A stretch of DNA of 64,000 nt from Streptomyces sp. NBC_01335 (GCF_035953295.1 NZ_CP108370.1:5299001-5363000); one strand, 5' to 3'; shown: positions 19,101 through 26,640, counted from the stretch's first letter. Notes: a model not told the origin generated them from the letters alone. Made by a program: numbers and translations.

Positions 19101-19629
19101 GATGCCCCGCCCGCCGCAGCCCGCCGCCCGCCGGGGCACCCGCTTCCACGCCTGGGTCGAGTCCCGCTGGGAAGAGCTCCCGCTGCCGATGCTCGGCTTC
19201 GACGAGCTCCCCGGCGGCGACGGTGACGAGAGCGACATCGACATCGCGGACGAGCGCGAGCTCGCCGAGCTGAAGGAGGCGTTCGAACGGACCGAGTACG
19301 CCCGCCGCACCCCGTACCGGGTCGAGACCCCGTTCCAGATCTCGCTCGCCGGCCGGACCGTCCGGGGCCGGATCGACGCGGTGTACCGCGCGGACGACGG
19401 CAGCCACGAGATCGTCGACTGGAAGACCAGCCGCCACCGCACCGCCGACCCGCTCCAGCTCGCCGTCTACCGCCTCGCCTGGGCCGAACTCCACGACCTG
19501 CCGCTCGACTCCGTGACCGCGACCTTCCTCTACGTACGCACCGGCGAGACCGTCCGGCCCCGCTCGCTGCCCGGCCGTCCGGAGCTGGAGCGACTGCTCC
19601 TGGACGAGCAACCTTCGCGGGCCCGTTAG
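16147..19629 (+). CDS. adnB: AdnB: UvrD-like helicase-nuclease subunit
   Basis: A 1160-residue partner of AdnA. The GTG at 16147 begins VSSRLTDPEQLKELLG; no strong ribosome site is visible. Helicase motifs are intact: AGAGSGKTTVMAARV, TFTNKAAGELAERV, LLDEYQDTSVAQ, VGDPCQAIYGWRGAS, LTAHKSKGLEWDVV. A long acidic/Pro-rich linker (about 860-985) separates the motor from the nuclease domain (about 1000-1160), which has IVDWKTSRH and QLAVYRLAW. It lacks the cysteine cluster seen in AdnA. In mycobacteria AdnB is the lead motor. The dipeptidase gene begins 10 bases after its stop. Confidence 0.93.
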   Translation: MSSRLTDPEQLKELLGIPFTPEQTACITAPPAPQVIVAGAGSGKTTVMAARVVWLVGTGQVAPEQVLGLTFTNKAAGELAERVRKALIAAGVTDPDAIDPDNPPGEPSISTYHAFAGRLLTDHGLRIGLEPTTRLLADATRYQLAARVLRDAPGPYPALTHSFPTLVGDLLALDAELAEHLVEPETLAAYDTGLLRTLESAKLSNDQLRKLPETARARGELLTLTERYRQAKSGRDLVDFGDQIALSARLALTRPEVGALLRDEFRVVLLDEYQDTSVAQRLLLSALFGHGPGGTTGHAVTAVGDPCQAIYGWRGASVANLDDFPHHFPHADGTPATRHSLSENRRSGGRLLQLANGLAEPLRARHEGVEALRPAPGAEHDGIVRCALLRTHAEEIDWLADSLAHLVRTGTEPAEIAVLCRTASDFPQIQAALVARDVPVEVVGLSGLLHLPEVADLVAVCEVLQDPGANASLVRLLTGPRWRIGPRDLALLGRRARHLVHRASPGDGDADADLRLAEAVEGTDPAEVISLADALDTFLDQGGDEDDGLPFSAEARVRFARLAAELRDLRRSLADPLMDVLHRVLATTGLEVELSASPHALAARRRETLANFLDVAAGFASLDGEATLLAFLGFLRTAAQYEKGLDNALPGGENTVKVLTAHKSKGLEWDVVAVPGLVTGQFPSSRARESWTSQAQVLPHALRGDAATLPALDTYDAKALKAYQQEMKEHQHTEELRLGYVTFTRPRSLLLGSGHWWGPSQKKTRGPSAFLDALYEHCAAGYGEIEVWAEEPEADEENPALAAPDADIAWPLPLDATATARRRAARDTVLAHLDARAGAAALPHAEPEPEPAPVEVDEDGEPYAESYEEEPAWDDWDSLATDRPDAPGPAEAPPGPADDAPAPAEGAGPAGPLPYVPAARPPSELTPEESRTLASWDRDLDALAGELRRARATVRDVVVPASLSATQLLHLAEDPDAFARELARPMPRPPQPAARRGTRFHAWVESRWEELPLPMLGFDELPGGDGDESDIDIADERELAELKEAFERTEYARRTPYRVETPFQISLAGRTVRGRIDAVYRADDGSHEIVDWKTSRHRTADPLQLAVYRLAWAELHDLPLDSVTATFLYVRTGETVRPRSLPGRPELERLLLDEQPSRAR

Positions 19630-19639
19630 GCTCAATGGC

Positions 19640-21043
19640 ATGAGCGACACCCCGGACAGCGCCGTCCACCCGTACATCGAGCAGCACCGCGAGTCCTTCC
19701 TCGACGACCTCGCGGCATGGCTCCGCATCCCCTCCGTCTCCGCCCAGCCGGAGCACGCCGAGGACGTACGGCGCAGCGCCGCATGGCTGTCCGACAAGCT
19801 CAGGGAGACCGGATTCCCGGTCTCCGAGGTCTGGGAGACGCCCGGCGCCCCGGCCGTCTTCGCCGAGTGGCCCTCCGACGACCCCGAGGCCCCCGTCGTC
19901 CTGGTCTACGGCCACCACGACGTCCAGCCCGCCGCACGCGAGGACGGCTGGCACACCGACCCGTTCGAACCGGTCGTCCGGGACGGCCGGATGTACGGAA
20001 GGGGCGCCGCCGACGACAAGGGCCAGGTGTTCTTCCACACACTCGGCGTCCGCGCGCACCTCGCCGCGACCGGCCGCACCACCCCGGCCGTCCACCTCAA
20101 GCTGCTGATCGAGGGCGAGGAGGAGTCCGGCTCCCCGCACTTCCGCGCCCTGGTCGAGGAGCGCGCCGACCGCCTCGCCGCCGACGCCGTGATCGTCTCC
20201 GACACCGGCATGTGGGACGAGGACACCCCGACCGTCTGCACCGGCATGCGCGGCCTCGCCGAGTGCGAGATCCAGCTGTACGGCCCCGAGCAGGACATCC
20301 ACTCCGGATCGTTCGGCGGCGCCGTCCCCAACCCCGCGACCGAAGTCGCCCGGCTGGCCGCCGCCCTCCACGACGAGCAGGGCCGCGTCGCCGTCCCGGG
20401 CTTCTACGACGGTGTGGCCGAGCTCACCGACGCCGAGCGCGCCCACTTCGCCGAGCTGCCCTTCGACGAGGCCACCTGGCTGCGCACCGCCAAGTCCACC
20501 GCCGCCCGGGGCGAGGACGGATACACCACCCTCGAACGTGTCTGGGCCCGCCCCACCGCCGAGGTCAACGGCATCGGCGGCGGCTACCAGGGCGTCGGCA
20601 GCAAGACGATCATCCCGGCCTCCGCCATGGCCAAGATCAGCTTCCGGCTGGTCGCCGGCCAGGACCCGGACCGGGTGGAGAAGCTCGTACGGATCTGGGT
20701 CGAGAGCAGTCTTCCGGCGGGCATCCGCCACCGGATCACCTTCCTGCCCGCGACCCGCCCCTGCCTGACCCCGCTCGACCACCCCGCCCTCCAGGCGCTG
20801 GCCCGGGCCATGGGACGGGCGTTCGGGAAACAGGTCCTCTTCACCCGCGAGGGAGGCTCCGGCCCCGCCGCCGATCTTCAGGACGTGCTCGGCGCACCCG
20901 TCCTCTTCCTCGGCATCTCCGTACCGTCCGACGGCTGGCACGCGCCCGACGAGAAAGTCGAGCTCGGCCTCCTTTTCAAGGGCGTGGAGACCACCGCCCA
21001 CCTCTGGGGTGAGCTGGCCGCCGCACTCCGCCGAACCAACTGA
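19640..21043 (+). CDS. M20-family dipeptidase
   Basis: A 467-residue cytoplasmic zinc dipeptidase of the ArgE/DapE/CPG2 clan. Metal and catalytic motifs are VYGHHDVQPA, GRGAADDKGQV (bridging Asp), and IEGEEESGSP (base Glu). A lid/dimer domain occupies about 195-360, and the C-terminal ligand region has VGLLFKGVETTAH-type sequence. It probably hydrolyses dipeptides for amino-acid recycling. It starts 10 bases after adnB and nudC follows 37 bases later, so the three are likely co-transcribed. Confidence 0.93.
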   Translation: MSDTPDSAVHPYIEQHRESFLDDLAAWLRIPSVSAQPEHAEDVRRSAAWLSDKLRETGFPVSEVWETPGAPAVFAEWPSDDPEAPVVLVYGHHDVQPAAREDGWHTDPFEPVVRDGRMYGRGAADDKGQVFFHTLGVRAHLAATGRTTPAVHLKLLIEGEEESGSPHFRALVEERADRLAADAVIVSDTGMWDEDTPTVCTGMRGLAECEIQLYGPEQDIHSGSFGGAVPNPATEVARLAAALHDEQGRVAVPGFYDGVAELTDAERAHFAELPFDEATWLRTAKSTAARGEDGYTTLERVWARPTAEVNGIGGGYQGVGSKTIIPASAMAKISFRLVAGQDPDRVEKLVRIWVESSLPAGIRHRITFLPATRPCLTPLDHPALQALARAMGRAFGKQVLFTREGGSGPAADLQDVLGAPVLFLGISVPSDGWHAPDEKVELGLLFKGVETTAHLWGELAAALRRTN

Positions 21044-21080
21044 GTACCCGATCCGCCCCGGGGGAGTAGGAAGCAGCACC

Positions 21081-22028
21081 TTGAGTACCTTCGACCACGA
21101 CCACATCGACCGTCCCATCGGCCTCACCGCACCGAGCGGCATCGACCGCGCTGCCCACCACCGCCTGGACGAGGCGTGGCTCGCCGTCGCCTGGAGCCAC
21201 CCCACCACCAAGGTCTTCGTCGTCTCCGGCGGCCAGGTCCTGGTCGACGACACGGCCGACGGCGGCACCGAGATCGTCATGACGCCGGCCTTCGAGGCCC
21301 CGCTGACCGAGACCCACCGCTACTTCCTCGGCACCGACGAGGACGGCGTCAGCTACTTCGCCCTCCAGAAGGACTCCCTGCCCGGCCGGATGGACCAGCA
21401 GGCCAGGCCGGCCGGACTGCGCGAGGCGGGCCTGCTCCTCAGCGCCCGCGACGCCGGTCTGATGGTGCACGCGGTGGCCCTGGAGAACTGGCAGCGGCTG
21501 CACCGCTTCTGCTCCCGCTGCGGCGAGCGCACCATGATCGCGGCGGCCGGGCACATCCGCCGCTGCCAGGCGTGCGGCGCCGAGCACTACCCCCGTACCG
21601 ACCCGGCCGTGATCATGCTGGTCCTCGACGACCAGGACCGCGCCCTCCTCGGCCGCCAGGTGCACTGGCCGGAAGGCCGGTTCTCGACCCTCGCCGGGTT
21701 CGTGGAGCCGGGCGAGTCGATCGAGCAGTCGGTCGCCCGCGAGGTGCTGGAAGAGGCCGGGATCACCATCGGCGAGGTCGAGTACGTCGCCAGCCAGCCC
21801 TGGCCCTTCCCCTCCAGCCTGATGCTCGGCTTCTTCGCACGGGCGACCACGTCCAAGATCGACGTGGACGGCGACGAGATCGAGGAAGCCCGCTGGTTCT
21901 CCCGCGACGAGTTGACGCAGGCCTTCGAGTCGGGTGCGGTGCTGCCCCCGAACGGCATCTCGATCGCGGCCCGGCTCATCGAGATGTGGTACGGCAAGCC
22001 CCTGCCAAAGGCACGCCCGCTGGGCTGA
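21081..22028 (+). CDS. nudC: NudC-type NAD(H) pyrophosphatase / RNA deNADding enzyme
   Basis: A 315-residue NUDIX hydrolase that cleaves NADH to NMNH and AMP and can remove NAD caps from RNA. The TTG at 21081 is chosen for AGGAAG seven bases upstream. A zinc ribbon (CSRCGERT and CQACGAEHYPR) precedes the Nudix box GFVEPGESIEQSVAREVLEE, and the NADH-specific SQPWPFPSS follows about 17 residues later. It is the last gene of the adnB-dipeptidase-nudC run. Confidence 0.95.
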   Translation: MSTFDHDHIDRPIGLTAPSGIDRAAHHRLDEAWLAVAWSHPTTKVFVVSGGQVLVDDTADGGTEIVMTPAFEAPLTETHRYFLGTDEDGVSYFALQKDSLPGRMDQQARPAGLREAGLLLSARDAGLMVHAVALENWQRLHRFCSRCGERTMIAAAGHIRRCQACGAEHYPRTDPAVIMLVLDDQDRALLGRQVHWPEGRFSTLAGFVEPGESIEQSVAREVLEEAGITIGEVEYVASQPWPFPSSLMLGFFARATTSKIDVDGDEIEEARWFSRDELTQAFESGAVLPPNGISIAARLIEMWYGKPLPKARPLG

Positions 22029-22048
22029 GCCCGCCGGGACCCGCAGGG

Positions 22049-22140
22049 CTGTCGGGGTCTGCGCGACTGCCGGGGCCTGCAAGGCTCTCGGGGTCTGCGC
22101 GACTGGTCGAGGCCTGCAGGGCTGTAGGGGTCTGCGGCCG
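22049..22140 (+). repeat. 36-37 bp degenerate tandem repeat after nudC
   Basis: Two and a half copies begin at 22049, 22085 and 22122, each starting CTGTCGGGGTCTGCG-like. They lie between the nudC stop and its terminator and encode nothing recognisable. Confidence 0.75.
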
Positions 22141-22188
22141 TCGGGGGCGGTCACGCAGCGGCCGACCGCCCGTCGGATGATCACACAA

Positions 22189-22234
22189 CGCGCGAGGCCC
22201 CCGCCGGGTTCTTCACCGGCGGGGGCCTCGCGCG
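22189..22234. terminator. Bidirectional terminator between nudC and mrx1
   Basis: A 19-bp perfect stem (22189-22207 with 22216-22234) with an 8-base loop sits between convergent genes. Confidence 0.9.
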
Positions 22235-22261
22235 TCGCGTACGGCGGGTGGAGCGGGGTGC

Positions 22262-22519
22262 TCAGGCGCCGAGCGCCTGCTTGACCTGGGCCAGGCTCGG
22301 GTTGGTCATGACGACCTCGGAGCCGCCCTGCGCCGGAACGATCCGGACGGTGGGGACCGTCTGGTTTCCGCCGTTCGCCTTCTCGACGAAGGCGGCCGAC
22401 TCCGGGTCCAGCTCGATGTTGATCTCGGTGTACCCGATGCCCTCGCGGTCCATCTGGCCCTTGAGGCGGCGGCAGTAGCCGCACCACGTGGTGCTGTACA
22501 TCGTCACAGTGCCCGGCAT
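22262..22519 (-). CDS. mrx1: Mycoredoxin (glutaredoxin-fold mycothiol-dependent reductase)
   Basis: An 85-residue thioredoxin-fold protein with active site CGYC near residue 11 (YSTTWCGYCRR), the cis-Pro loop TVPTV and the small C-terminal helix ending LAQVKQALGA. It reduces mixed disulphides between proteins and mycothiol, the actinobacterial glutathione substitute. The ATG at 22519 follows AGAGGAG; an ATG at 22561 would add 14 residues without a good ribosome site. A perfect SigR-type promoter lies about 130 bases upstream, fitting induction by disulphide stress. Confidence 0.95.
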   Translation of the reverse strand: MPGTVTMYSTTWCGYCRRLKGQMDREGIGYTEINIELDPESAAFVEKANGGNQTVPTVRIVPAQGGSEVVMTNPSLAQVKQALGA

Positions 22520-22653
22520 GTCGCTGGTGCTCCTCTGGTCGTCTCGTCCGTTTCGCCGCACGCCCGAAGCCGGAAAAGGCCGAAAAGGTGCGGTGTCCGG
22601 GTCCCTGCGCGCCGCACCCGTGACGGGACGGCGAACTGGGAACCCGCTCCCAC

Positions 22654-22680
22654 AACGCTCACACCCCTGCCACCATTCCC
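22654..22680 (-). promoter_or_regulatory. SigR promoter for mrx1
   Basis: On the minus strand, GGGAAT (22680-22675), 18 bases, GTT (22656-22654): an exact match to the SigR consensus ahead of a mycothiol redox gene. Confidence 0.85.
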
Positions 22681-22763
22681 CGGCCCTGCCGCCCGGGCCG
22701 CCCGTCCCGGCCCTTCTGCCGTCCCGACCGGAGGCCGCTCCGGTATGACGAATGGGTCACCCC

Positions 22764-22772
22764 TGTGGACAA
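22764..22772 (-). promoter_or_regulatory. DnaA-box-like nonamer upstream of uvrD2
   Basis: TTGTCCACA on the minus strand, identical to the preferred Streptomyces DnaA box, 40 bases before the uvrD2 start. It is isolated, so a regulatory rather than origin role is more likely, if any. Confidence 0.4.
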
Positions 22773-22811
22773 CAATTCCGGTGGCCTCCGGCGACCTGGC
22801 AGCATGGCAGG

Positions 22812-25034
22812 GTGACAGCAGCAACGCACTCCACCCTCTTCCCCCAGGTGCCCGAGTCCCCGGACGCGGTCCTGGAAGTGCTCGATCCCGAGCAGCGCGA
22901 GGTCGCCCTCGCCCTGCACGGGCCGGTGTGCGTGCTGGCCGGAGCGGGCACCGGCAAGACCCGCGCGATCACCCACCGCATCGCGTACGGCGTCCGCGCC
23001 GGGATCCTCCAGCCTTCGACGGTGCTGGCCGTCACGTTCACCAACCGCGCCGCCGGAGAGATGCGCGGACGCCTCCGCCAGCTCGGCGCGTCCGGGGTGC
23101 AGGCGCGCACGTTCCACTCCGCCGCCCTCCGCCAGCTCCAGTACTTCTGGCCGAAAGCAGTCGGTGGCGAGCTGCCCCGCCTGCTGGAGCGCAAGGTGCA
23201 GCTGGTCGCCGAGGCGGCGGCCCGCTGCGAGGTCCGTCTCGACCGGAACGAGCTCCGTGACGCCACGAGCGAGATCGAGTGGTCCAAGGTCACCCAGACC
23301 GTTCCGGCGGACTACCCGGCGGCCGTCGCCAAGAGCCTCCGCGACGCCCCCCGGGACCCCGCGGAGCTCGCCAAGATCTACGCGATGTACGAACAGCTGA
23401 AGCGCGACCGCTCGGTGATCGACTTCGAGGACGTGCTGCTGCTCACCGTCGCGATCCTCCAGGACCGCCGGGACATCGCCGACCACGTCCGCGCCCAGTA
23501 CCAGCACTTCGTGGTCGACGAGTACCAGGACGTCAGCCCGCTCCAGCAGCGGCTGCTCGACCTCTGGGTGGGCGGCCGGGACGACCTCTGCGTCGTGGGC
23601 GACGCCAGCCAGACGATCTACTCCTTCACCGGCGCCACCCCCGACCACCTGCTGAACTTCCGCACCGCCCACCCGAACGCCACCGTGATCAAGCTGGTCC
23701 GCGACTACCGCTCCACCCCCCAGGTCGTCCACCTCGCCAACGGACTGCTGAGCCAGGCGAGCGGACGGGCCGCCGACCACCGGCTCGAACTCGTCTCCCA
23801 GCGCGACAAGGGCCCGGAGCCGGTCTACACGGAGTACGCGGACGAGCCGGCCGAGGCGGAGGGAACCGCCCGCCGCATCCGCGACCTCATCGCCGCGGGC
23901 GTCCCGGCAGGAGAGATCGCCGTCCTCTACCGGGTGAACTCCCAGTCCGAGGTCTACGAACAGGCGCTCGCCGACGCCGGGGTGCCCTACCAGCTGCGCG
24001 GCGCCGAGCGGTTCTTCGAGCGCCGGGAGGTCCGGGAAGCCGAGGTCGCCCTGCGGGGCGCCGCCCGCGCAGGAGGGAACGACGCCCTGCTCGACGGCGC
24101 CGAGGGCCTGCCCTCCCAGGTGCGGGCCGTGCTCTCCACCCAGGGCTGGACGCACCGCCCGCCCGCCGGCTCGGGGGCGGTGCGCGACCGCTGGGAGTCG
24201 CTGGCCGCGCTGGTCAGGCTGGCCGAGGACTTCGAACGCGCGAAGCCCGACGCCACGCTCGCCGACCTCGTCCGGGAACTCGCCGAGCGCGCCGCCGCCC
24301 AGCACGCGCCGACGGTCCAGGGGGTCACCCTGGCATCGCTGCACGCGGCCAAGGGGCTGGAGTGGGACGCGGTGTTCCTGGTCGGGCTGACCGAGGGCAT
24401 GATGCCGATCGCCTACGCCAAGACCGACGAGCAGGTCGAGGAGGAGCGCCGCCTCCTCTACGTCGGGATCACCCGGGCCCGCTTCCACCTCGCGCTCTCC
24501 TGGGCGGTCTCGCGTTCCCCGGGAGGCCGGGCCGGCCGACGGCCCACCCCCTTCCTCAACGGACTCCGCACCGGCTCCGGGGGCACCCGGGGCGGCGCCG
24601 GAGGCGGCGGAGGCATCGACCGCGGTACGAGCACGAGGACCGCCACCACGGCCACACGCGCCGAGGGCGCCGTCCAGCGCAAGAAGTGGGGACCGGTGCG
24701 GTGCCGGGTCTGCGGCCGGACGCTGACCGAGGCCGGCGAGATGAAGCTGATGCGCTGCGAGGACTGCCCCTCGGACATGGACGAGGCGCTCTACGAGCGG
24801 CTCCACGCCTGGCGGGCCGCCCGGGCCGGCGAACTCTCCCAGCCCGCCTGGTGCGTGTTCACCGACAAGACCCTGATGGCCATCGCGGAGGCCGTCCCCG
24901 GCAGTGAACGCGAGCTGGTCGTCATCGCCGGCGTCGGCAACCGCAAGATGGGCCGCTTCGGGAGCGATGTACTGGCCATCTGCGCAGGTGAGGATGTGGA
25001 TGAGGGGGATCGCGAGGGTGCCGGCGAGAGGTGA
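22812..25034 (+). CDS. uvrD2: UvrD2 superfamily 1 helicase with tetracysteine and HRDC-like domains
   Basis: A 740-residue 3'-5' DNA helicase. Walker A is AGAGTGKTRAI; motif II VVDEYQDVSPLQQ; motif III VGDASQTIYSFTGA; motif V LHAAKGLEWDAV; motif VI RRLLYVGITRARFHL. After a Gly/Thr-rich linker (about 590-620) comes the tetracysteine CRVCGRTL...MRCEDC and an HRDC-like domain (LHAWRAARAGELSQPAW, VVIAGVGNRKMGRFG), the architecture of mycobacterial UvrD2. The GTG at 22812 is inferred from the family start; the ribosome site is weak. It is divergent from mrx1. Confidence 0.95.
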   Translation: MTAATHSTLFPQVPESPDAVLEVLDPEQREVALALHGPVCVLAGAGTGKTRAITHRIAYGVRAGILQPSTVLAVTFTNRAAGEMRGRLRQLGASGVQARTFHSAALRQLQYFWPKAVGGELPRLLERKVQLVAEAAARCEVRLDRNELRDATSEIEWSKVTQTVPADYPAAVAKSLRDAPRDPAELAKIYAMYEQLKRDRSVIDFEDVLLLTVAILQDRRDIADHVRAQYQHFVVDEYQDVSPLQQRLLDLWVGGRDDLCVVGDASQTIYSFTGATPDHLLNFRTAHPNATVIKLVRDYRSTPQVVHLANGLLSQASGRAADHRLELVSQRDKGPEPVYTEYADEPAEAEGTARRIRDLIAAGVPAGEIAVLYRVNSQSEVYEQALADAGVPYQLRGAERFFERREVREAEVALRGAARAGGNDALLDGAEGLPSQVRAVLSTQGWTHRPPAGSGAVRDRWESLAALVRLAEDFERAKPDATLADLVRELAERAAAQHAPTVQGVTLASLHAAKGLEWDAVFLVGLTEGMMPIAYAKTDEQVEEERRLLYVGITRARFHLALSWAVSRSPGGRAGRRPTPFLNGLRTGSGGTRGGAGGGGGIDRGTSTRTATTATRAEGAVQRKKWGPVRCRVCGRTLTEAGEMKLMRCEDCPSDMDEALYERLHAWRAARAGELSQPAWCVFTDKTLMAIAEAVPGSERELVVIAGVGNRKMGRFGSDVLAICAGEDVDEGDREGAGER

Positions 25035-25048
25035 GGAAAACTCGTCGG

Positions 25049-25088
25049 AAAAATAGTTTGCGCCCGCACCAGTCGTCACCATAGGTTC
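25049..25088 (+). promoter_or_regulatory. Probable WblC-autoregulated promoter of the wblC leader
   Basis: An AT-rich block (GAAAAATAG, 25049-25056 region) immediately precedes a -35-like TTGCGC (25058-25063), with a -10-like TAGGTT at 25083-25088. WhiB7-type regulators bind AT-rich DNA just upstream of the -35 through their AT-hook, so this fits autoregulation. The -35/-10 spacing (19) is long. Confidence 0.5.
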
Positions 25089-25209
25089 TTAACCACGGAA
25101 ACAGCGGCTTCTCCGAAGCCCACCTTCCGTGCTGTACTTGGCTGTACCCATCCGAATACGCAGGACCGGCCCGACCGGTCCCCCGAGACGCCGAGAGGAG
25201 GCGATTCCA

Positions 25210-25545
25210 GTGATCAGCATCATCAAGACCGTCAAAATGACCGATCGCCCCGTCGTCTCCGCATGCTCGCTCGGCCTTCTCGGTTCCTCGGATGTCTCGC
25301 TCATCAGCACCGGTCTGTCCGGCATTTCCGCCGTGCGTCCGCTGCCTCTGGCGTCCCTGCCCGTAGTCCGGGAGCGCAATGAGCGACCGATGCAGGCATC
25401 GGCGGCAGCAGGAGCGAAGGCGGAAAAGGCTCAGGCCTATGCCTTTGCGGCAGCCGGTGCCGGATTCGCCAGCAAGAAGCAGATGACGCACCACCACACG
25501 ATGTGGGCCTTCCGTGGGCCTGAACCCTGGAGCGATCCAGCCTGA
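25210..25545 (+). CDS. 111-codon ORF in the wblC leader (possible small protein or uORF)
   Basis: GTG at 25210 follows an excellent GAGGAGG at eight bases. The product starts VISIIKTVKMTDRPVV, is Ser/Leu-rich, then Ala-rich, and ends MTHHHTMWAFRGPEPWSDPA. I do not recognise it. Codon use is only moderately GC3-biased and weaker in the second half. Its 3' end contains a sequence (25511-25520) able to pair with the wblC terminator, so its translation should influence attenuation. It may be a regulatory leader rather than a functional protein. An Arg-rich ORF overlaps it in another frame. Confidence 0.45.
   Translation: MISIIKTVKMTDRPVVSACSLGLLGSSDVSLISTGLSGISAVRPLPLASLPVVRERNERPMQASAAAGAKAEKAQAYAFAAAGAGFASKKQMTHHHTMWAFRGPEPWSDPA
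25379..25486 (+). CDS. 35-residue Arg-rich upstream ORF in the wblC leader
   Basis: ATG at 25379 has GGGAG four bases upstream. The predicted peptide (starting MSDRCRHRRQQERRRKRLRP) has 12 arginines and uses codons rare in this genome: AGG four times, CGA and AGA twice each. It ends 24 bases before the putative antiterminator arm, the geometry expected of an attenuation leader peptide. WblC/WhiB7 leaders are known to use an antibiotic-sensitive uORF. It overlaps the 25210-25545 ORF in a different frame; which is translated is unresolved. Confidence 0.5.
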   Translation: MSDRCRHRRQQERRRKRLRPMPLRQPVPDSPARSR

Positions 25546-25611
25546 TCCAGCATCAGGTCGGCACCTTCAGGGCCGCGGAACCCCACTCGGGATCCGCGGC
25601 CCTTTTGTTTT
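25511..25611 (+). promoter_or_regulatory. wblC transcription attenuator
   Basis: Terminator: GGGCCGCGGA (25570-25579) pairs perfectly with TCCGCGGCCC (25593-25602), followed by TTTTGTTTT. Antiterminator: TCCGTGGGCC (25511-25520) can pair with the same 25570-25579 arm at 9 of 10 positions, one of them G-U. A small hairpin CCTGAT/ATCAGG (25541-25557) overlaps the stop of the 25210 ORF. The arrangement lies about 105 bases before the wblC start. Confidence 0.75.
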
Positions 25612-25717
25612 GTCCGAACGGATGAGACGGAACGAAGGAGCCTCGGGACAAGCAGTACCTGGTACCAGCCGACAACCGGCCAACAGCCGGAACGACCAGA
25701 CGAGGACACCACTCACC

Positions 25718-26086
25718 GTGCAACTCGAAGCGCACGCCCCGTCCGTACCGCCTTCCGACATGATCGTCCCGCCCGGTTCCACGGAGGACCCCACCTTGTT
25801 CCCCCTCTCCACCCTCACCGCTCTCGACGACGCCATCGAGAATCTCGGCACCCCGGTGCCCTGCCGCTCCTACGACCCCGAGGTCTTCTTCGCCGAGTCG
25901 CCGGCCGACGTCGAGTACGCCAAGTCCCTCTGCCGGACCTGCCCGCTCGTCGAGGCCTGCCTCGCCGGCGCCCAGGAGCGCCGCGAGCCTTGGGGCGTCT
26001 GGGGCGGCGAGCTCTTCGTCCAGGGCGTCGTCGTCGCCCGGAAGCGGCCCCGGGGCCGTCCGCGCAAGAACCCGGTCGCGGCGTGA
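25718..26086 (+). CDS. wblC: WblC (WhiB7-type) transcriptional activator of intrinsic antibiotic resistance
   Basis: A 122-residue WhiB-like Fe-S protein that binds the principal sigma factor and activates resistance genes when translation is inhibited. Cysteines at VPCRSYD, SLCRTC and VEAC hold the 4Fe-4S cluster; GVWGG is the family turn; the C-terminal RPRGRPRKNP is an AT-hook. The GTG at 25718 begins VQLEAHAP as in S. coelicolor WblC; the nearest site, CGAGGA, is rather distant. It is preceded by a leader of about 630 bases with upstream ORFs and an attenuator. Confidence 0.97.
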   Translation: MQLEAHAPSVPPSDMIVPPGSTEDPTLFPLSTLTALDDAIENLGTPVPCRSYDPEVFFAESPADVEYAKSLCRTCPLVEACLAGAQERREPWGVWGGELFVQGVVVARKRPRGRPRKNPVAA

Positions 26087-26178
26087 CCGCCGACCTGGGA
26101 GCGATGTCTCCCGCAGTACTGCACCTGGTCGGCACCATCGACCGCCCCCACACTCATGACCCGCGAAATCAGGCACCC

Positions 26179-26442
26179 ATGACCACCCCCACGAAGGAGC
26201 CCGTCGGCTCTGCCACCCCCGACGTCACCATCTCCGGCGCGAACGACTCGCGTCAGAACAGGAACCGCGAAATGCAACTCATCCCAGAAGCCATGGCTCG
26301 TGCGCATATGCACGACCGCCTGGCCGTCGCCGAGGCGGAACGCCAGGCCGTCCGCCTGGTCTACGCGCGGCGGATGCAGCGCAAGGCCGAGCGCGCGTCG
26401 CTGCGCGCCCGCCGCGCGCTCGCCATGGCGGTCATGCAGTAG
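26179..26442 (+). CDS. Small basic Arg/Ala-rich protein downstream of wblC
   Basis: An 87-residue hypothetical protein; its C-terminal half is a predicted amphipathic helix rich in Arg, Ala and Met (ARAHMHDRLAVAEAERQAVR, RRMQRKAERASLRARRA). Codon use is strongly GC3-biased from the ATG at 26179. A later ATG at 26272 has a better ribosome site (AGGAA, seven bases) and would give 56 residues; a GTG at 26083 overlapping the wblC stop would give 119. No domain recognised. It probably shares the wblC transcript. Confidence 0.65.
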   Translation: MTTPTKEPVGSATPDVTISGANDSRQNRNREMQLIPEAMARAHMHDRLAVAEAERQAVRLVYARRMQRKAERASLRARRALAMAVMQ

Positions 26443-26500
26443 GGCGAGCGGGAGGAACCACGCGCTCCTCGGAGCCCAGCTCCACGCGCAGGAGCCACCG

Positions 26501-26542
26501 CACGTACGAGTCGCCCCACGTACGAGTCGTCCCACGTACGAG
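26501..26542 (+). repeat. 16-bp tandem repeat, three copies of CACGTACGAG plus spacer
   Basis: CACGTACGAG occurs at 26501, 26517 and 26533, exact period 16, just upstream of the terminator hairpin. Confidence 0.85.
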
Positions 26543-26558
26543 CCACCGCAGGATCACC

Positions 26559-26608
26559 ACCCCGCCCGCCGGGGCCCGCCGAACAGGGCCGGCCCCGGTG
26601 GGCGGGGT
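26559..26608 (+). terminator. Strong terminator of the wblC operon
   Basis: An 18-bp stem (26559-26576 with 26591-26608, one G-U pair) around a 14-base loop. Confidence 0.85.
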
Positions 26609-26640
26609 CGTTCGTACACGGACGAGTGCGCGGGAGCCCC

